DNA from: Nitrospira moscoviensis
GTDB lineage: Bacteria > Nitrospirota > Nitrospiria > Nitrospirales > Nitrospiraceae
DNA: 64,000 nt
Direction: 5' to 3'
Assembly (NCBI RefSeq): GCF_001273775.1
Contig: NZ_CP011801.1
Location: forward strand, 62,001-126,000
The translations under genes and the position numbers were made by a program. Below the pieces are notes generated by a model. It worked only from the letters and a program-made list of their open reading frames with translations, made no database searches and was not told the DNA's origin. Below, piece after piece: positions 61,616 to 64,000 of the stretch (position 1 is the first letter of the stretch; every line of letters starts with the position of its first letter).

Positions 61616-62536
61616 CTAGCTACGCTGCGCCAGCAGCCGTTTCGAGACGAGATCTATCAGGCGGCTGTGAAGCGCGGCCAGATCGTCGAGCAGTTCTATC
61701 CGGTTTTCTCTTAGCAAGTGTTCGATCGCGCGGGCGCCGGCGCCTCCCATGGCGACGGGCCACTGTGCTGCCAACGGTGACAAGTCCTGCAGGAGCCGCC
61801 GGGTTGCCGCGTCGGATTTGATTTCGGTCAGCGAGAGCAGCACGAGATCCGGCTTGATCCGTTCGCAAAACGCCGACAGGTCGGATGCGGGGAGATTCGG
61901 CCCAAGATAGTACACGTGGCAGCCCCGCGTGACGGCAATGTAGGCCACGGCCTGCGCGCCGATTTCATGCGATTCGTCCTCGGGGCAGGCGATCAGCACG
62001 CGCGGCCCCAGCTCGTTCACGGGAAGCTGATTCATCACCGAGAACAACTTCTGCTGCACGAGTTTGGTCACGTAGTGCTCGACCGCCACGTTCACCCGGC
62101 CTTGATGCCAGAGCTCACCGACGCGTCGCTGCAACGGAAGCAGGATGCGCTGCACGGCCTCTTCGAACGGAATGACGGCCACTGCGCCGTTGAGTTTTTG
62201 CTCGAACCGGCTCTTGTCGAGCGGATCGAGCAGCGCGACGAGTTCGTCGAGCAGGTGACCGTGTGGGGTGAGCTGCTGCGGTGCGGGAGGAGCGGTCGCC
62301 CGCATGCGCTGTAGCACCGCCTCGCGCCCCTCCACCGCCAGCGCTCCGATCGATTGCCCGCGATCCAGCTCTTCCTTCAGAAAGCGAAGCAGCGCCACGT
62401 CTTCATCCGTGTATTCCCGATAGCGGTTGGCGCTGCGCAAAGGTTTGACAAGCCCATAGCGGCGCTCCCACACCCGGACGACATCTTTCGACAAGCCGGT
62501 CAGCTTGGAAACTCTGTGAATTCTATGTGTATTCAT
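61616..62536 (-). CDS. MerR-family regulator with B12-binding domain (CarH/LitR-like)
   Basis: The 306-residue protein has a MerR HTH (RVSKLTGLSKDVVRVWERRY), a helical cap with the Trp-x9-Glu-His pattern in LWHQGRVNVAVEHYVTKLVQ, and a cobalamin domain (VLIACPEDESHEIGAQAVAY with the lower-ligand His, then VYYLGPNLPASDL). CarH-type proteins bind adenosylcobalamin in the dark, repress as tetramers and release DNA on light. The ATG at 62536 is used. Repeated ATTGGACA boxes lie upstream, so it likely regulates itself and the divergent genes. Confidence 0.9.
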   Translation of the reverse strand: MNTHRIHRVSKLTGLSKDVVRVWERRYGLVKPLRSANRYREYTDEDVALLRFLKEELDRGQSIGALAVEGREAVLQRMRATAPPAPQQLTPHGHLLDELVALLDPLDKSRFEQKLNGAVAVIPFEEAVQRILLPLQRRVGELWHQGRVNVAVEHYVTKLVQQKLFSVMNQLPVNELGPRVLIACPEDESHEIGAQAVAYIAVTRGCHVYYLGPNLPASDLSAFCERIKPDLVLLSLTEIKSDAATRRLLQDLSPLAAQWPVAMGGAGARAIEHLLRENRIELLDDLAALHSRLIDLVSKRLLAQRS

Positions 62537-62562
62537 TTATTTATGAGCATACTATCCACCGC

Positions 62563-62644
62563 GTCCAATCTTTGTCAAATATTTTTACATTAACCATTGA
62601 CAGATTGGACAACTATACTTTATACATTGGACATACATTGAACA
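62563..62644. promoter_or_regulatory. Operator with repeated ATTGGACA boxes
   Basis: Boxes on the plus strand are ATTGACA (62596), ATTGGACA (62604), ATTGGACA (62626) and ATTGAACA (62637), with inverted partners GTCCAAT (62563) and TGTCAAA (62573). The 22- and 11-bp steps put boxes on one face of the helix. TTGACA at 62597 doubles as a candidate -35 for the rightward genes, with TATACA (62621-62626) as -10, spacer 18. Blocking this promoter would be the simplest role for the MerR/B12 protein. Confidence 0.7.
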
Positions 62645-62674
62645 AACAGTAAACATCACAATAGGAGGAAGATC

Positions 62675-62965
62675 ATGGCAACGGCGTCGGACGCGAGAAC
62701 AGCGAGGGAAGAACGGGACGGAACGAGAGACTGGTTCCCGACCGCTAATCAGATGAGCTGCGTTCGTTGCGGGGGACTCATGGTTCGCGAGTTCTGCATG
62801 GATCTGCTGAACAGCACCGGTGAGTTGGATTGTGCGGCTCGGCGGTGTGTGCAGTGCGGGGAGGTTGTCGACCCGCTGATTCTTCAAAACCGGCGAACTC
62901 AACACCACGCGGTGGGGCTGAGAGGAACGAGAGTCTCGCAGTCAGTCGGAAGTGTATCGGCGTAG
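62675..62965 (+). CDS. Small zinc-ribbon protein, unknown function
   Basis: The 96-residue protein has two cysteine pairs, SCVRCGGLMV and RRCVQCGEVVD, forming a probable zinc ribbon between short polar tails. ATG 62675 has GGAGGAAG upstream. It is divergent from the MerR/B12 gene and shares its operator, so it may be light- or B12-responsive. No further function is visible. Confidence 0.7.
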   Translation: MATASDARTAREERDGTRDWFPTANQMSCVRCGGLMVREFCMDLLNSTGELDCAARRCVQCGEVVDPLILQNRRTQHHAVGLRGTRVSQSVGSVSA

Positions 62966-63014
62966 CGCAGCCATCAACCCACCAGAATGTCCTGGTGCTT
63001 CCAAGGAGGTTTCC

Positions 63015-63980
63015 ATGCGGAGTCACACCATCCTTCAGATCGGACTCGGAGTCGCCTTAATGGCCGGCTCTCAATCTATGGCGGCAGCGGCGGACCAGCC
63101 GGGCAGCGACAAGGATATGGTCCTGATCCCCAAGGGGGAGTTCACCATGGGGAGTAACGAGCATTCAGACGAACCGAAGCATCAAGTCGTGCTCGAGGCC
63201 TATTCGATCGATAGGTATGAAGCCTCAAATGCCCGGTACAAGGAGTTCATGAGTGCGACCGGTCACCCCGCGCCCGCCTATTGGGACGATCCTCGACTCA
63301 GCAAGTCCAACCAGCCCGTCGTCGGAGTGAGCTGGACCGACGCCAACGCCTTCTGCAAATGGGAAGGCAAGCGGCTTCCCACTGAAGCGGAATGGGAACG
63401 GGCAGCCAAGGGACCGGACGGCGACAATCACTATCCCTGGGGCCACAAGCTCGATCCTAAGAAAGCCAACTACGGACAGAACGTCGGACGCACGATGCCC
63501 GTCGATGCGTATCCGGAGGGCGCCAGCGGCTTCGGGGTCTACAACATGGCGGGGAACGTCTTTGAATGGGTCGAAGATTGGTATGACCCGAAATACTACA
63601 AAGGGAGCATTGCGCTGAATCCCAAAGGGGCCGAGAAGGGCTACAACTTTGCCAATCAGGGCCCGGTCAAGGTGCTGCGCGGCGGGTCGTGGTTGGCGCC
63701 GGAAACCTCCCTCCATACGAGCCACCGGTTCTGGAATCAGCCGGACAATAACTCCTATGGGGTCGGACTCGGGTTCCGTTGCGCGAAGTCCGTGGCGGCG
63801 ATTTCGGATGAAGCCGCGCAAGCCGGGCGCGATGCTTTCATTGCGGCCCTCGTCGCGATGGGTGCTGAGAAGCATGCCGATGCGATGGCCTCGATCGAAA
63901 AGGCGCTGGCGGCGGATCCCGGCAACAAGGAATATCTCGCGACCCGGGATCTGATCAAGAAGAGCATGAAGAAGAAATAG
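63015..63980 (+). CDS. Exported SUMF1/FGE-type protein
   Basis: The 321-residue protein has a signal peptide (LQIGLGVALMAGSQSMAAAA) and the formylglycine-generating-enzyme fold: MVLIPKGEFTMGS, RYEASNARYKEFM, VVGVSWTDANAFCKWEGKRL, PTEAEWERAA, NMAGNVFEWVEDWYDP and VLRGGSWL. The catalytic Cys pair of true FGE is not evident; only isolated Cys (FCKW, FRCAK) occur, so it may be a structural or binding relative. A C-terminal TPR-like helix pair (about 280-320) is an addition. AGGAGG lies five bases before ATG 63015. The last 20 bases of the window hold nothing further. Confidence 0.88.
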   Translation: MRSHTILQIGLGVALMAGSQSMAAAADQPGSDKDMVLIPKGEFTMGSNEHSDEPKHQVVLEAYSIDRYEASNARYKEFMSATGHPAPAYWDDPRLSKSNQPVVGVSWTDANAFCKWEGKRLPTEAEWERAAKGPDGDNHYPWGHKLDPKKANYGQNVGRTMPVDAYPEGASGFGVYNMAGNVFEWVEDWYDPKYYKGSIALNPKGAEKGYNFANQGPVKVLRGGSWLAPETSLHTSHRFWNQPDNNSYGVGLGFRCAKSVAAISDEAAQAGRDAFIAALVAMGAEKHADAMASIEKALAADPGNKEYLATRDLIKKSMKKK

Positions 63981-64000
63981 CGGCGCCGCCGGTGGGCGCT

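Overview
The window looks like chromosome from a Nitrospira-like bacterium (phylum Nitrospirota). This is inferred from gene content and style: GC-rich housekeeping genes, NirK and cytochrome P460 haem proteins, a SUMF1/FGE-type secreted protein, and a palindromic repeat of a kind I associate from memory with Nitrospira. No taxonomic search was possible.

Layout. (1) 1-13197 is GC-rich chromosome for aromatic amino-acid and 2-oxo-acid catabolism. A leftward, tightly overlapping operon carries an HPPD-like protein, homogentisate dioxygenase, fumarylacetoacetase, a phosphoribosyltransferase-like protein, E1alpha, E1beta and E2 of a 2-oxo-acid dehydrogenase, and a thiolase cut by the window edge. 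Diverging from it is a haem-oxygenase-fold diiron protein, an HTH protein, a tryptophanase, an acyl-CoA dehydrogenase and a quinone-oxidoreductase-like MDR enzyme. (2) 13210-55468 is a complete 42.3-kb Tn7-like transposon. It has TGT...ACA ends, TnsB-site-like repeats spread out at the left end and packed every 19 bp at the right end, and a perfect 5-bp target duplication (GGAGT). Its right end encodes an HTH regulator, TnsA, TnsB, TnsC and two TniQ-family proteins. No Cas gene or CRISPR array was found. (3) 55475-64000 is chromosome again: a NarL-type response regulator with an unusual Rossmann-domain histidine kinase, nrdR, glyA, rplI, a degenerate UPF1-like protein, tRNA-Leu(CAG), a MerR/B12-type regulator, a zinc-ribbon protein and a SUMF1-type protein.

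Without the element, the MDR gene and the response-regulator gene would be convergent, with stop codons only 13 bp apart. The transposon inserted in that gap with its tns end facing the response-regulator gene. This is the geometry Tn7 has at glmS, so the 3' end of the response-regulator gene is the best candidate for a chromosomal homing site.

The cargo is thematically coherent. It has two copper nitrite reductases (one with an N-terminal haem c domain), three cytochrome P460 loci (one broken), a dihaem peroxidase, a Crp/Fnr regulator, catalase, DyP peroxidase, MsrA, MsrB, SelO, a thioredoxin-like protein, a PqiA-PqiA-PqiB-PqiC envelope system, PagL and a DedA-rhodanese fusion. This reads as a mobile island for nitrogen-oxide handling and oxidative damage repair. 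A 16-bp palindrome (TGTCA-N6-TGACA) recurs upstream of several cargo genes and probably marks the regulon of the Crp/Fnr protein.

The element has itself been invaded. Two apparently identical 2640-bp IS21-family copies in direct orientation disrupt the DedA-rhodanese gene and the gene after the second tniQ. There are also IS3, IS5 and IS630 remnants and a 99-bp MITE.
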